A DNA stretch of 64,000 nt from Chitinispirillaceae bacterium (GTDB lineage: Bacteria; Fibrobacterota; Chitinivibrionia; Chitinivibrionales; Chitinispirillaceae), in NCBI GenBank assembly GCA_016929595.1, contig JAFGIN010000123.1:1-64000 (forward strand), read 5' to 3'. Position 1 is the stretch's first letter, and each line of letters starts with the position of its first letter. A program made the position numbers and the translations under genes. The notes beneath the pieces were generated by a model that searched no databases, had not been told where the DNA came from, and saw nothing but the letters and a program-made list of their open reading frames with translations. Below, in pieces: positions 39,633 through 49,131 of this stretch.

Positions 39633-42600
39633 CTGAATCCCGTTTCGTTTGATTGTGTTGCAACAGTGCCTTGTGACTGGAGGTTGCAGCGTGCAACTTT
39701 TCCATACCTGAAGGAGCCACCTATTGAAAGTGGATAATCACCACTTTTATTTTCGGTCCATTCCCATACATTACCAAGCATATCAAATGTGCCGTTTTTT
39801 TCGCATCTTGAAAACTGCCCTGATTTCCACACACTCTTACCCTCAACCGGACAGCGTTCCTTTTCAAACGTGTTCCCGTATGGATAAAGCAATTGTGAAC
39901 CTCCGTTACACGCACTCTCCCATTCGCTTACAGTGCATAAACGCTTACCCGCATCAACACAGTACATCTTCGCCTGTACCCATGATACACTGGTGAGTGG
40001 CACTTCACCATCTTTATTAGGCCATTCATATTTATCGATACAAAACGGCTTCCGGTTTTCAAGTGTTATCGAAACCATATCATCGGGACATCGTTCTTTT
40101 ACAACACAATTGTTAGTAATCCTCGATGATCGCATCATTCCATCAATTACTTCGAGGGTAACGTTATAAAATCCCGGATCTTTGAACTGATGTGATACAT
40201 GATTGACTCTTAATGTATCAGTTTCAAATACTCCATCACTATCGAAATCCCACCGGAATCTTAAGGCAGACTGCGGATCTTCCTTATCAAATGATTCAGA
40301 AGCATTAAAAACGACTGTATCACCGGAATAGATCTCTTTTTTTGTAATATTGAATAATGGAGTTGGTGGAAGATCTATTTTATAAACAAACGTGTCAATG
40401 TTTCCATGAAATCCAGAGGCATCTACAACTAATGTCTGTATCGTATCAGAAGAGAGCAATGTAATCGGCTTTGAAAATAAAGGCGAAGATTGTGTCGGTA
40501 CAGATCCATCTAATGTATAGTAAATTGATGATTCATCGAAAGTATTAAACGTTATTGAAATCGCTTTGTTATAAACAGTAGCCGAAGCAGGTATATCAGG
40601 TATGGCCCGGGGGCTGAATATGTCCAGAATTGATAACGTACTCAGATTTCCGGCTGCATCTTCAGCATAAATTGACAGTTTCATGGTAGTATTCTTTTTG
40701 TATAACACAATACGGTCATGATTTCTGAGATATTTATTTCCGGCGGTATTGACGGTCGAACTCGTTAATGGATTTGACCCGTCTATTGTATAGTAAAACG
40801 TAGCTCGTTCATTACTTCTTAAAAAAACAATCGCGGAATCGTTAATCCCTTTTCTTGTCTTCACCTCAACGACAGGCGCAGTCCAGTCAATGCGATACTC
40901 CTGCCGGTATAGCGAGCTTCTCAATCCGCCCTCAGTCTCGAGATAATATTCTAAGGTATGTGTAAATTCATTCTCTATACGAATTGCTTCACTGTCAGCT
41001 CTAAATAGCGTATCAGGGAGGATTCTCCAGTAGACAGTTCCTTTAACATTGGTTGAAAACTTGATCGAAATTTTTCGATTATAAACACCGGCCCTCGGAA
41101 CTGGTTCGATCATTGGTTTGTAAAGTTCATCCATCACATATGTTCTGGATCGGTTTCCCGATTTATCTACAGCAAAATATTTCAAAACCTGATTAGATAC
41201 CATGTTCAATGGTTGATGATACATTGAGGACGCAGTGGATGGCTCCTTATCACCAATTTCGTAATAGATCTGAGATGGTTCATCGGAGAACAATGAGACG
41301 TTAAAAACGCCATCACTGAGAGAACCATCAATACGTGCTTTAACAACAGGTAATTTACTATCCAGATAATAACGTTTTACAAGTTCATTCGACCTGTTGC
41401 CGGCAGAGTCGATTGCAATAACTCTTATAATAGTCGTATCATCTCTGGTAACAGTTATTCCATCTGACTGGTAAAGTAATGCATTATTTCCGGGAACTGA
41501 ATTATCTAATGAGTAAAGAACACGCGAAGGCTCGTTTGTTTGAATCTTTACTGTAAAAGGTTCACGGAAGCTGCCGCATTCCGGATGTATCACAAGCTCC
41601 GGAGGAATATGATCATATTTGTACTCCCATTCAAAAATTTCAGATGCGTTCCCAGCAATATCCCATGCACGCGCTTTGATTCTTTTTACACCGCTACGTC
41701 TTAATATCAATGGTTTTTCATAATTTTGACTCTCCTTTACCGGCAATGTCCCATCACTTGTATAACGTATCTCTGCCTTCTCACGAGTAGTCAGTTGTAT
41801 CGTATCAAAATTTATTCCCTGCGAAATATTCTTTATGAGTTTTGGAGCAATAGTATCTACAATATAACGCGCATTGTAAATATCCGAAGAAAATCCCGAT
41901 TGTGTCTTTGCAAAATAACGAATGCTACTGAGACCATACGGCAATTGAACAGGTTCTGTGTATTGAGTGAACCATCGTTGTGAAGCGAAAGGATCAAATG
42001 TATACCAGATCGAAATATTTCTGGAATATCTGAATGTAATAAAAATCGGATGATTGTAAATTCCACCTTCAGGATCTATTGAAAAACTCATCGATGCTGT
42101 GTCTATATTGTAATGAACTGGTTTTGAGATGCTTACATTTCCTGCCAGATCTACCGCTTTGATTCTGAACTCCAGTGATGAACTCAGAAGTAGCGAATCA
42201 TTTACTTTTTTTCCAGAATCAGTACCACCAGCCTGTAAGATAAAGTAGTGACATTTTTCATCTGCATGAATGTGCAGTTTAACGGGCTCGCGGAAAGAGC
42301 CTGGTAAAGGATCAAATTTAATTGATGGGGGTTTTGAATCGATTATATAAACTATTGAATCAACATTTGATCTATTTCCGAAATCATCATCGGCATAGTA
42401 GATTATTTTATATGTCCCGTCACGTGTCAGCGAAAATGGTTTTTTGTATTCTTTCACGGATTTTAACGATCCGTTACCATACCAGATCGTTCCAGCTTCA
42501 GAACTGCTCAGAGATACAGATATCACCTTATTATGGAATTTTTCACGGGGAGTTATTGTTATCCCTGGAGGTATGGTATCAAGCCATGCAGGCTTCACAT

Positions 42601-42694
42601 TTGAATCATGAGGTGCGGAATAAAGATTAATCTGGAAGCAGATAAGGAGCAGAAAAAGAGCATGAATCCATATATACATTACTTTAGATCTCAT
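39620..42694 (-). CDS. Exported multi-domain protein: chitobiase-type repeats, PKD, C-terminal FGE/SUMF1-like domain
   Basis: 1024 residues with a signal peptide (about 1-27). About eight repeats of 85-90 residues carry the YYTLDGSVPT...PITL signature of chitobiase/hexosaminidase C-terminal (CHB_HEX_C) modules (FYYTIDGSNPLTSST; IYYTLDGSVPTQSSPLF; RYTSDGTLPVKESQNYEKPL). Then a PKD domain (about 780-870: FDKEDPQSALRFRWDFDSDG) and a formylglycine-generating-enzyme-like domain (about 880-1024: VPLTSVSWVQAKMYCVDAGK, DMLGNVWEWTENKSG, TGFRCC). FGE-like domains on surface proteins often serve as binding folds rather than enzymes. It is the middle gene of a three-gene operon, 6 bases after the TPR gene at its 5' side and overlapping the 1920-aa TPR gene. 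Likely a structural part of the same envelope complex. Confidence 0.85.
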   Translation of the reverse strand: MRSKVMYIWIHALFLLLICFQINLYSAPHDSNVKPAWLDTIPPGITITPREKFHNKVISVSLSSSEAGTIWYGNGSLKSVKEYKKPFSLTRDGTYKIIYYADDDFGNRSNVDSIVYIIDSKPPSIKFDPLPGSFREPVKLHIHADEKCHYFILQAGGTDSGKKVNDSLLLSSSLEFRIKAVDLAGNVSISKPVHYNIDTASMSFSIDPEGGIYNHPIFITFRYSRNISIWYTFDPFASQRWFTQYTEPVQLPYGLSSIRYFAKTQSGFSSDIYNARYIVDTIAPKLIKNISQGINFDTIQLTTREKAEIRYTSDGTLPVKESQNYEKPLILRRSGVKRIKARAWDIAGNASEIFEWEYKYDHIPPELVIHPECGSFREPFTVKIQTNEPSRVLYSLDNSVPGNNALLYQSDGITVTRDDTTIIRVIAIDSAGNRSNELVKRYYLDSKLPVVKARIDGSLSDGVFNVSLFSDEPSQIYYEIGDKEPSTASSMYHQPLNMVSNQVLKYFAVDKSGNRSRTYVMDELYKPMIEPVPRAGVYNRKISIKFSTNVKGTVYWRILPDTLFRADSEAIRIENEFTHTLEYYLETEGGLRSSLYRQEYRIDWTAPVVEVKTRKGINDSAIVFLRSNERATFYYTIDGSNPLTSSTVNTAGNKYLRNHDRIVLYKKNTTMKLSIYAEDAAGNLSTLSILDIFSPRAIPDIPASATVYNKAISITFNTFDESSIYYTLDGSVPTQSSPLFSKPITLLSSDTIQTLVVDASGFHGNIDTFVYKIDLPPTPLFNITKKEIYSGDTVVFNASESFDKEDPQSALRFRWDFDSDGVFETDTLRVNHVSHQFKDPGFYNVTLEVIDGMMRSSRITNNCVVKERCPDDMVSITLENRKPFCIDKYEWPNKDGEVPLTSVSWVQAKMYCVDAGKRLCTVSEWESACNGGSQLLYPYGNTFEKERCPVEGKSVWKSGQFSRCEKNGTFDMLGNVWEWTENKSGDYPLSIGGSFRYGKVARCNLQSQGTVATQSNETGFRCCK

Positions 42695-42700
42695 TGTGTT

Positions 42701-44815
42701 CTATTTAATGGAGTTGATTTTTTTAAAAATTTTTTTTCGTTCGTTTTCATTTTTCGTCTTTTTTAAAGCACTATTCCAGTGCTCCAGAGCCATCTTTTTA
42801 TTTCCCTCATAATGTAAATAAAGATCACCGGTAAGAATTTCGACAAGTGGCTCAGAGGGAGCTTTATCTATAGCGAATTTCAGTGCAGTCAATGTGTTGG
42901 CTACATCACTTCTCTTCCCGCTTTTCACCAGTTCCGCCATGCATATACCAAGTCCGACATAGCCATCCGGAAGCTCTGGAAAACTGCTGATTATTTCCTG
43001 GTACTTTTGTAATGCGACTTCAGACCATCCTTTACTTCTGTATATGTCAGCCAGCTGAACATTGAGATCACTGGATGATGGTGAATAAGCAAGAAACTCT
43101 TCCAGAATTTTCACAGCTTCATCCATTTTATCCAGCTGCAGATAGATATCACTTAGTTTTTTAACGACTGTTTTATCCTGTGGAGTGATCTCTAAAATCC
43201 GCTTTAAATAAGCGATTGCATCATCATACCGTTTTAACTCCATCGAGATATCCGAACATCTGAATAGAATATCCTTCTTATCATCCGAAAGAGCAAGATA
43301 TTGATCATAATGGTAAAGAGCCTTTGATAACTTTCCAAGCTTCTGGTAACTGATGGCAATATTGAATTCCAGTGGCGGATTCTGTTTTTCGATTGCGTAG
43401 GCTTTTTTATAGAATTTTAGAGCTTTACGATAATCATTATCGTAAAAATATATATTTCCGATGTTGATAAGAGCCGTTTGCTTAACAGAAGAATACTTCA
43501 ATGTTGAGTTCAGTAACTTTTTCGATTCAGCAATATCCCCTTTGTGCCACAACGCAATTGCTTTGTTGATATAAATGTCAGGAATTTCCGGGTTGATTTC
43601 CATAGCTTTATCAAGAATATGCAGGGCATTTTGAAAATCTTTCATTTCGATCCATATTTGAGACAGATCGATCATAACAGAAACGTCACTGTTATTTTTT
43701 ACAAGTGAAGTCTGCATCGCAATAGACGCCTGCATCAGCTGGCCGGATTTTTTATAAACAGCACCAAGAGACGCGTAGTATCTGGGATTTTCAGGACAAT
43801 ATCTTACAAGCTGGTTAAAAACATCTATTGCTCTTTCATAATCCCCTGATTGAAGCAGTGCCTGACCAAGATAAAAATCTACATCAAGATTTTCAGGGCC
43901 GGCAGCTTTAGCCTGAGACAACAGTGCGAGTGCCCGGTGAAATTCACCCTGACGTAAATGAATATATCCGCTGGCACAGAGTCCTTTTGACGATCTTGAC
44001 AACGTTTTTTTTAACCGACGGGCCATCTGGGACGCCTCCTGAAGATCTTCAGAATTCCCCATAGCTTCGACCATGAATGCGCTAAGCATCGGATCGTCCG
44101 GGTATCTGTTTAAAAATCGTCCGTATAATTTTTCAGCCTCATCGAATTTTCGTTGTAAATACAACATCCGTCCGAGTCGACATCCGGCATAGATCATATC
44201 GGGTTCAATTTCCAACGCTCTGGAGTAGGCGGTAGACGCAGCTGCAATGTTACCTTTCATTTCAAAGAGGTAACCGGCAGTATAGGTTCCATAAGCGGCA
44301 AAAGAATTGCCCGATTTTGCTTCACGGTCGTATCCGTTTTTTTGCGGAAATGGTACATTCAGGTGAAGAAACGCTTTTTTTAATAATTCAAAACCAAGTT
44401 CACGGCAATTTTTAACATTATCTGCACCGTTAAACTCTATTTTTTCGGGTTCACGGTCATCCGATGACCAGGAGATTTTTACATTGAAAAAAACGGAATC
44501 ATTTGAGATCGCATAGTTACCTCCAATAGCCGCATTCCATTGCCATCTTTTTTTGTGTTGAACAACAAGACTGTCAGGATTCATCTCCCATCCTGTTGAA
44601 TCAGTCTGAAAGATAAATACCGGATCAATGAGTCTTACATCTCCAACAGTGAACAGACATCTGTAAGCAGTTTCCGGAACCACTGCGCTGATCCAGGAAA
44701 AAACAGCATCATTTGAAAGATTTTTCAACGGAAATACCACAAGGTTCAGACGTGCAAAACTGTCAGTTCCCAAATAGAGGATAAGGATAAACGCGATTGT
44801 TATCAGATTTTTCAT
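42701..44815 (-). CDS. Exported TPR protein, first gene of the envelope-scaffold operon
   Basis: 704 residues with a signal peptide (about 1-21, GTDSFA-RL). Residues about 22-150 form an alpha/beta domain (LNLVVFPLKNLSNDAVFSWI) similar in style to TolB-N/FlgO-like periplasmic domains. From about 165 to 690 there are about fourteen TPR units (AYSRALEIEPDMIYAGCRL, AIDVFNQLVRYCPENPRYYA, ALKFYKKAYAIEKQNPPLEF). Probably periplasmic and acting as a protein-interaction scaffold with the two downstream products. The region upstream of its start faces rpsT divergently, so a promoter is expected between 44816 and 45041. I could not pick out a clear -35/-10 pair on that strand. Confidence 0.82.
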   Translation of the reverse strand: MKNLITIAFILILYLGTDSFARLNLVVFPLKNLSNDAVFSWISAVVPETAYRCLFTVGDVRLIDPVFIFQTDSTGWEMNPDSLVVQHKKRWQWNAAIGGNYAISNDSVFFNVKISWSSDDREPEKIEFNGADNVKNCRELGFELLKKAFLHLNVPFPQKNGYDREAKSGNSFAAYGTYTAGYLFEMKGNIAAASTAYSRALEIEPDMIYAGCRLGRMLYLQRKFDEAEKLYGRFLNRYPDDPMLSAFMVEAMGNSEDLQEASQMARRLKKTLSRSSKGLCASGYIHLRQGEFHRALALLSQAKAAGPENLDVDFYLGQALLQSGDYERAIDVFNQLVRYCPENPRYYASLGAVYKKSGQLMQASIAMQTSLVKNNSDVSVMIDLSQIWIEMKDFQNALHILDKAMEINPEIPDIYINKAIALWHKGDIAESKKLLNSTLKYSSVKQTALINIGNIYFYDNDYRKALKFYKKAYAIEKQNPPLEFNIAISYQKLGKLSKALYHYDQYLALSDDKKDILFRCSDISMELKRYDDAIAYLKRILEITPQDKTVVKKLSDIYLQLDKMDEAVKILEEFLAYSPSSSDLNVQLADIYRSKGWSEVALQKYQEIISSFPELPDGYVGLGICMAELVKSGKRSDVANTLTALKFAIDKAPSEPLVEILTGDLYLHYEGNKKMALEHWNSALKKTKNENERKKIFKKINSIK

Positions 44816-45041
44816 TTGTCTGAATTTTCCTGACAGTATCTTTGAACCTCTTTGTAATTCTCAGGGGTTTTCACATTACTGCAAAATAATTTTTTGTAAA
44901 ACGTTAGTACTATATAAAAACGATCCATTTTGACAAAACATCCAAAACATTATGCGCTAAAGTATAATATAATGATTTGGAAGAAGTTACAACACATAAT
45001 ACTGAATTTGAGCGGACGCGATCACTTTCATTGTTAAAAAT

Positions 45042-45070
45042 TTGACTTTTTTTGTGTATTTATATATATT
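45042..45070 (+). promoter_or_regulatory. Sigma70-like promoter of rpsT
   Basis: TTGACT (45042-45047) and TATATT (45065-45070) are separated by 17 bases, close to the sigma70 consensus. The -10 lies about 60 bases before the rpsT ATG, with an AAGGAG Shine-Dalgarno at 45118-45123. Confidence 0.6.
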
Positions 45071-45131
45071 CATGAACTTATTGTAATAATTTTCAATCCT
45101 GAACTTAAAAATTCTTTAAGGAGAACAGTTG

Positions 45132-45389
45132 ATGCAGAGGCACAAATCTGTTGAAAAACGCGCAAAAACAAGTAAAATAGCTAATACTGTTAATCGTGCC
45201 GGGCGTTCACGAATCAATACAGCTGAAAAAGCTGTGTTAAATGCTAAAGATAAAGAAACCGCAACGGCTGCATTAAAAACAGCAGTTTCAGTTCTAGACA
45301 AAAGCGTAAAAACCGGTTTAATTCATCAGAATAAAGCATCAAACAAGAAATCAAGTCTTTCAAAAGCAGTTAATAAGCTGGCGAAATAA
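45132..45389 (+). CDS. rpsT: 30S ribosomal protein S20
   Basis: Small basic protein of 85 residues with the S20 signature: HKSVEKRAKTSKIANTVN near the N terminus and GLIHQNKASNKKSSLSKAVN near the C terminus, almost all helical, Lys/Ala-rich. It binds 16S rRNA and helps assemble the small subunit. TTG 45129 lies directly before ATG 45132. AAGGAG at 45118-45123 is 8 bases from the ATG, so I use the ATG. The gene stands alone, with its own promoter and a hairpin after the stop, and divides the minus-strand scaffold operon from the plus-strand Mgl cluster. Confidence 0.96.
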   Translation: MQRHKSVEKRAKTSKIANTVNRAGRSRINTAEKAVLNAKDKETATAALKTAVSVLDKSVKTGLIHQNKASNKKSSLSKAVNKLAK

Positions 45390-45397
45390 GTTTTGCA

Positions 45398-45420
45398 GGA
45401 CAATCATTAATCGATTGTCC
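45398..45420 (+). terminator. Probable terminator hairpin after rpsT
   Basis: GGACAATC (45398-45405) pairs perfectly with GATTGTCC (45413-45420) across a 7-base loop, 9 bases after the rpsT stop. The following T content is modest, so termination may be incomplete. The remaining gap to 45659 shows no gene. Confidence 0.5.
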
Positions 45421-45659
45421 AATCCTCCTTTGTCCCCTGTCTGCCCTATTTCATATTTTCTTCCCGTATCCCATTGCTGTAAAAAGTTTTGAACGTATTT
45501 TTAATTAATTTTTATAAAATCGATATGGTTTTCTTGTTAACCTGTTAATATAATTGTAATTTATGACTGATGTACATTTTGGAGATCGGTTCATATTAGT
45601 TTGTTTGTATTCTCTCAATGTTTAGCGAACATATATTGCATACAAGGGTATAGGGAATT

Positions 45660-47795
45660 TTGGCAAAATTCACCAGGTTGTATTTTATTGAGGTATTGGT
45701 GGTATTTTTCAGTTTACAGGTGTATGCTGAAACACCGGAACACCTTTTTTTATCAGACCATGTGGAAAAAGCGCTCCACGAGCAACATCACTTTATTAAA
45801 TTACTCCAGCCACCTCAAAACCGAATAAAACCATCAGAACTTGTACAGGAAGAGGTTTCTCTCTTAATGAATCGTCTGGAGGCTCTTGACGATTCGTATC
45901 ATGAAAGCTGCTGGTATTATTACTACATGGGGCTTCTTGCTTCGGAAATAAATCGGGAAAACAATTTTAAACTTAGCCTTTCCAAAGCCGAGCATAAGCC
46001 GGGAAACTTATGGCTTTTATATATTGCATTCTCATCAGATGGTTTTACCGGGTGGGATGAACAGGCATTAAATTCTCTGGAAAAAGAGTTATTGATTCTT
46101 GGAGCTGAGCAATCAACGATTATTTCACGGCTAATGGTTCACTACGCAGTACTTGAGGCCTCAAATGGTCGTACTCAAAACGCAGAAGATATTTTTACAC
46201 GTGCCCGCAGATTTGGATCTGATGATAACTTTTCGTTTTACCTTGCATCCTGGAAGTTTTTTCCGCAGATACTCCTTAAAATGCCTCATGTATTTCAAAC
46301 ATATGGTTATTCATTTTTTACATCACTGCAGACACACCTTAAAACGCTTTCATTTACACACGGAATCATACGGTCATTTCTTTTCCTGACACTACTGTCG
46401 CTGGCAATTACATTCCTCATTAAATACCTGCCATTTGTTCTTCACAAGCTAATTGACTCTTTTCCATTCAGTATTCCCTACACGGTCAAAGTCTTTTTTG
46501 TCATTATTGCGTACATGTCACTGATTTCATTCGGTATTCTTCCTTTTTTCTGGCTTTCTTCTGTACTTATTTATAAGCACCTTTCAAAAAACGAAAAAGC
46601 TCTTTACACTGTAGCGTTTATCATAATGTGTCTTATTCCGCTGGATGTTCATATTCAGTCATTTCTGTTACGAGCAACTAATCCCGAAGGTATTCTGAAT
46701 GTGTATTCAAGAAGTGTCCATGAGGGGTATTCAGAGAGAGCATACGCTTCAACAGTTTTATCAATTTCAAAAGATCCGGATAATCACCTGCTTCATCTTT
46801 CTGCAGCCAATTACTCACTCAAATCCGGTAATTTTTCTGCTGCAGTAAGCCATGTTGAAAAAGCTCTGTCCCTGCGGTCTGATGACCCGGTGGTATTGAC
46901 AACAGCCGGAAATATCTTTTTTTTGAAAAATGACATTGAACGGGCATTAAAAATTTATAAAAAAGCACTGGAGGCAAATCCGGATTATCCGGAAGCACTA
47001 TACAACGCAGGACAATGCCTTCTCAGAAAGCTCCAAACGGTTGATGCCATGGAGATGATTAACAAAGCTGTTAAAAAATCTTCCGATCGACTTAACGCGT
47101 TTATAAAAACCAATGATATGTTCTTCTCCGATTCAGTGCCACTACTCAGACGGATTATCTTTGCAGATTACACACCGGAAGTATTCTGGTCATCCACCGC
47201 TTTCAAGTCGATTTACAATCCAGCATCTGTGTCATCATACTGGGGTATGGCCTTTCTGGGAATTCCTCCCTGGTGGTCCTTCGTAATTTCCTTATGTGTT
47301 CTTGTTTTAATCATTTTCAGGCAGATCCAATCAAGTTCCAAAAGGCCCTTAAGAGAATTTTTTGAATGCCGGTATTGTGGTCAGATTCTATGTCGTTCAT
47401 GTAAAGATGGTTCCTTGTGTAGCCGCTGCTCTGATGCAGTCAAATTTGTTCACAATGAATATGCGCTGGATAAACTTCACACAAGAATTGCAGCAAAAAG
47501 TCATTTAACCAGGAATATCAGCTGTTATTTTGCAGACATTGTCTTTCCTGGTACTGGTTACATATTAAGAGGTGAACTGTTTAATCTTAAAACAGGTAAT
47601 CTGTTGATAATTACAAGTTTTTTTTACATAATGTACTATATGTTCTTTTTTTCTGAAAAAGCATACGTCCATTTTCATTTCTTACATTTGACAGTTCTTA
47701 TTCCCAGCGTAGGTTATTCCCTGTATTTTCTTTTTAAATATGCTCGTCTCATTTTTAAAGAAATTAGCAGTTATACGCATTCTCTGGAGGTATGA
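45660..47795 (+). CDS. Membrane protein with TPRs and a Cys-rich zinc-finger-like segment
   Basis: 711 residues, starting at TTG 45660 with AGGGAA just upstream. A signal or TM1 spans about 8-22 (VLVVFFSLQVYA). A helical extracytoplasmic region extends to about 220, then three TM segments (about 235-330), TPR units at about 365-470 (AVSHVEKALSLRSDD; ALKIYKKALEANPDYPEALY), and a TM near 535. A six-Cys segment (FECRYCGQILCRSCKDGSLC, then SRC) at about 565-590 may bind zinc, and two or three C-terminal TMs follow. It is 3 bases ahead of the DUF4388 gene, in a run that leads to the MglA-like GTPase. It may anchor or sense for that cluster, but no direct functional assignment is possible. Confidence 0.7.
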   Translation: MAKFTRLYFIEVLVVFFSLQVYAETPEHLFLSDHVEKALHEQHHFIKLLQPPQNRIKPSELVQEEVSLLMNRLEALDDSYHESCWYYYYMGLLASEINRENNFKLSLSKAEHKPGNLWLLYIAFSSDGFTGWDEQALNSLEKELLILGAEQSTIISRLMVHYAVLEASNGRTQNAEDIFTRARRFGSDDNFSFYLASWKFFPQILLKMPHVFQTYGYSFFTSLQTHLKTLSFTHGIIRSFLFLTLLSLAITFLIKYLPFVLHKLIDSFPFSIPYTVKVFFVIIAYMSLISFGILPFFWLSSVLIYKHLSKNEKALYTVAFIIMCLIPLDVHIQSFLLRATNPEGILNVYSRSVHEGYSERAYASTVLSISKDPDNHLLHLSAANYSLKSGNFSAAVSHVEKALSLRSDDPVVLTTAGNIFFLKNDIERALKIYKKALEANPDYPEALYNAGQCLLRKLQTVDAMEMINKAVKKSSDRLNAFIKTNDMFFSDSVPLLRRIIFADYTPEVFWSSTAFKSIYNPASVSSYWGMAFLGIPPWWSFVISLCVLVLIIFRQIQSSSKRPLREFFECRYCGQILCRSCKDGSLCSRCSDAVKFVHNEYALDKLHTRIAAKSHLTRNISCYFADIVFPGTGYILRGELFNLKTGNLLIITSFFYIMYYMFFFSEKAYVHFHFLHLTVLIPSVGYSLYFLFKYARLIFKEISSYTHSLEV

Positions 47796-47798
47796 CAG

Positions 47799-48881
47799 GT
47801 GGTACTAAGCGGAACTCTTCGGGAATTTATACTTGCTGATGTTTTCCAACTGTTAGCACAGCAAAAGATCACTGGTAAACTTCTTTTAAATAACAACGCG
47901 GACGAAGGGGTTATACTTTTTAAAGATGGTACTATTGTCTGTGCATATAAAGACACTGAGAAATTTGAAACCAAGCTTGAAAACTATTTACAACACACTA
48001 ATAAAGTCAGAAATTCCGACTGTAAATCGCTTTTTAGTTCATACAAAGACGACCTCGCTGGTTTGACAAAAGAAATTTTGTCACTATCATTGATTTCTGA
48101 AGCAGATCTTTCCACATTCGCTGAAATAACCATCGAGGATATAACCTGCAGTCTGTTCCTATGGAACAAAGGATCTTATCGTTTTTCATCTATCAGAAGT
48201 GTAGACCGGTTTATTCCGCTAAAAACATCCATCCCCGTCGAAAACATTGTAATGGAAGCAATGCGTCGCGTTGATGAGTGGAACAGAATGCAGGGAACTA
48301 TCAATGATGATACTATTTTTGTAAAAATTGGAAATGAATTGTCCTCTGATAACATTGCTGATGCGGATCCGATAAACAATCCTGAGGGTTACCTTTCTCA
48401 GAAAATCAATGGAACATCACCAGTAAAAGAACTCGTATTATCGTCTGCACTTTCACAGTATAAAGTTTATGAGACACTTAACCTTCTTTTAACAACAAAC
48501 AGGATAGCCCCCCTTTCAGATAAGATTTCAAAATCTGTTCAGGCCGCTCTTGAAAAAAAACACCGGAAAATCGATGCTGGTCTATTTTCCATCATCCTCT
48601 CATCTGTGATTACAGTAGCGGTCATATTGGTAGTACTTCTCTTATCATCGGGTATTTTTAAAGGAATAATTTTCCAGGGAGTAACCGTACAGGAGTTTCT
48701 CTCCCGAACAGAATCACCCCGGGCTGTTTTAAATGAAAAACTTCATATATCAAAACTTTTTCTTAGATCCTATCACAGAAATGAAGAAATAACTAGCATC
48801 GATACTCTTTTAAAATTTAATCTGATCAGCAAAAAAGAGGCGATACTGCACAGTTTGGAAGAAAAAAGACAGTCTAAATAA
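47799..48881 (+). CDS. DUF4388 (PATAN-like) protein with one transmembrane segment
   Basis: 360 residues, starting at GTG 47799 with TGGAGG 8 bases upstream, 3 bases after the previous stop. The N-terminal ~100 residues match DUF4388/PATAN (LSGTLREFILADVFQLLAQQ; KITGKLLLNNNADEGVILF; KDGTIVCAY), a domain common in bacteria with Mgl/roadblock or two-component polarity systems. A helical middle region precedes a single TM at about 268-290 (SSVITVAVILVVLLLSS) and a short C-terminal region. In topology it is a cytoplasmic regulatory domain tethered to the membrane. Its place between the TPR/zinc protein and the MglA-like gene suggests a shared signalling job. Confidence 0.78.
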   Translation: MVLSGTLREFILADVFQLLAQQKITGKLLLNNNADEGVILFKDGTIVCAYKDTEKFETKLENYLQHTNKVRNSDCKSLFSSYKDDLAGLTKEILSLSLISEADLSTFAEITIEDITCSLFLWNKGSYRFSSIRSVDRFIPLKTSIPVENIVMEAMRRVDEWNRMQGTINDDTIFVKIGNELSSDNIADADPINNPEGYLSQKINGTSPVKELVLSSALSQYKVYETLNLLLTTNRIAPLSDKISKSVQAALEKKHRKIDAGLFSIILSSVITVAVILVVLLLSSGIFKGIIFQGVTVQEFLSRTESPRAVLNEKLHISKLFLRSYHRNEEITSIDTLLKFNLISKKEAILHSLEEKRQSK

Positions 48882-49028
48882 GATATTGATATTTCAAACG
48901 ATTTAACCAGTTGAGGTCACTAAATGTAAGTTATTTTAAAATTTATGTAAAAAAGTAAGGTGAATTAAATATCCTGATGAATTTTTTTCAATGTTATGTT
49001 ATTTTTAATAGTATGAAAATGGGCAGTC

Positions 49029-49058
49029 TTGCATTTTTGGAAGTTACCATACTATATT
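49029..49058 (+). promoter_or_regulatory. Possible promoter of the mglA-like gene
   Basis: TTGCAT (49029-49034) and TATATT (49053-49058) lie 18 bases apart, about 73 bases before the ATG. The 250-base gap after the DUF4388 gene fits a separate transcription start. Confidence 0.4.
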
Positions 49059-49131
49059 AAATCCGAACTAGTGGAACTAATAACCTGCACTGGAAGCGGT
49101 AAACTCCGCAACGAAAGAGAAGGACGAGTTC

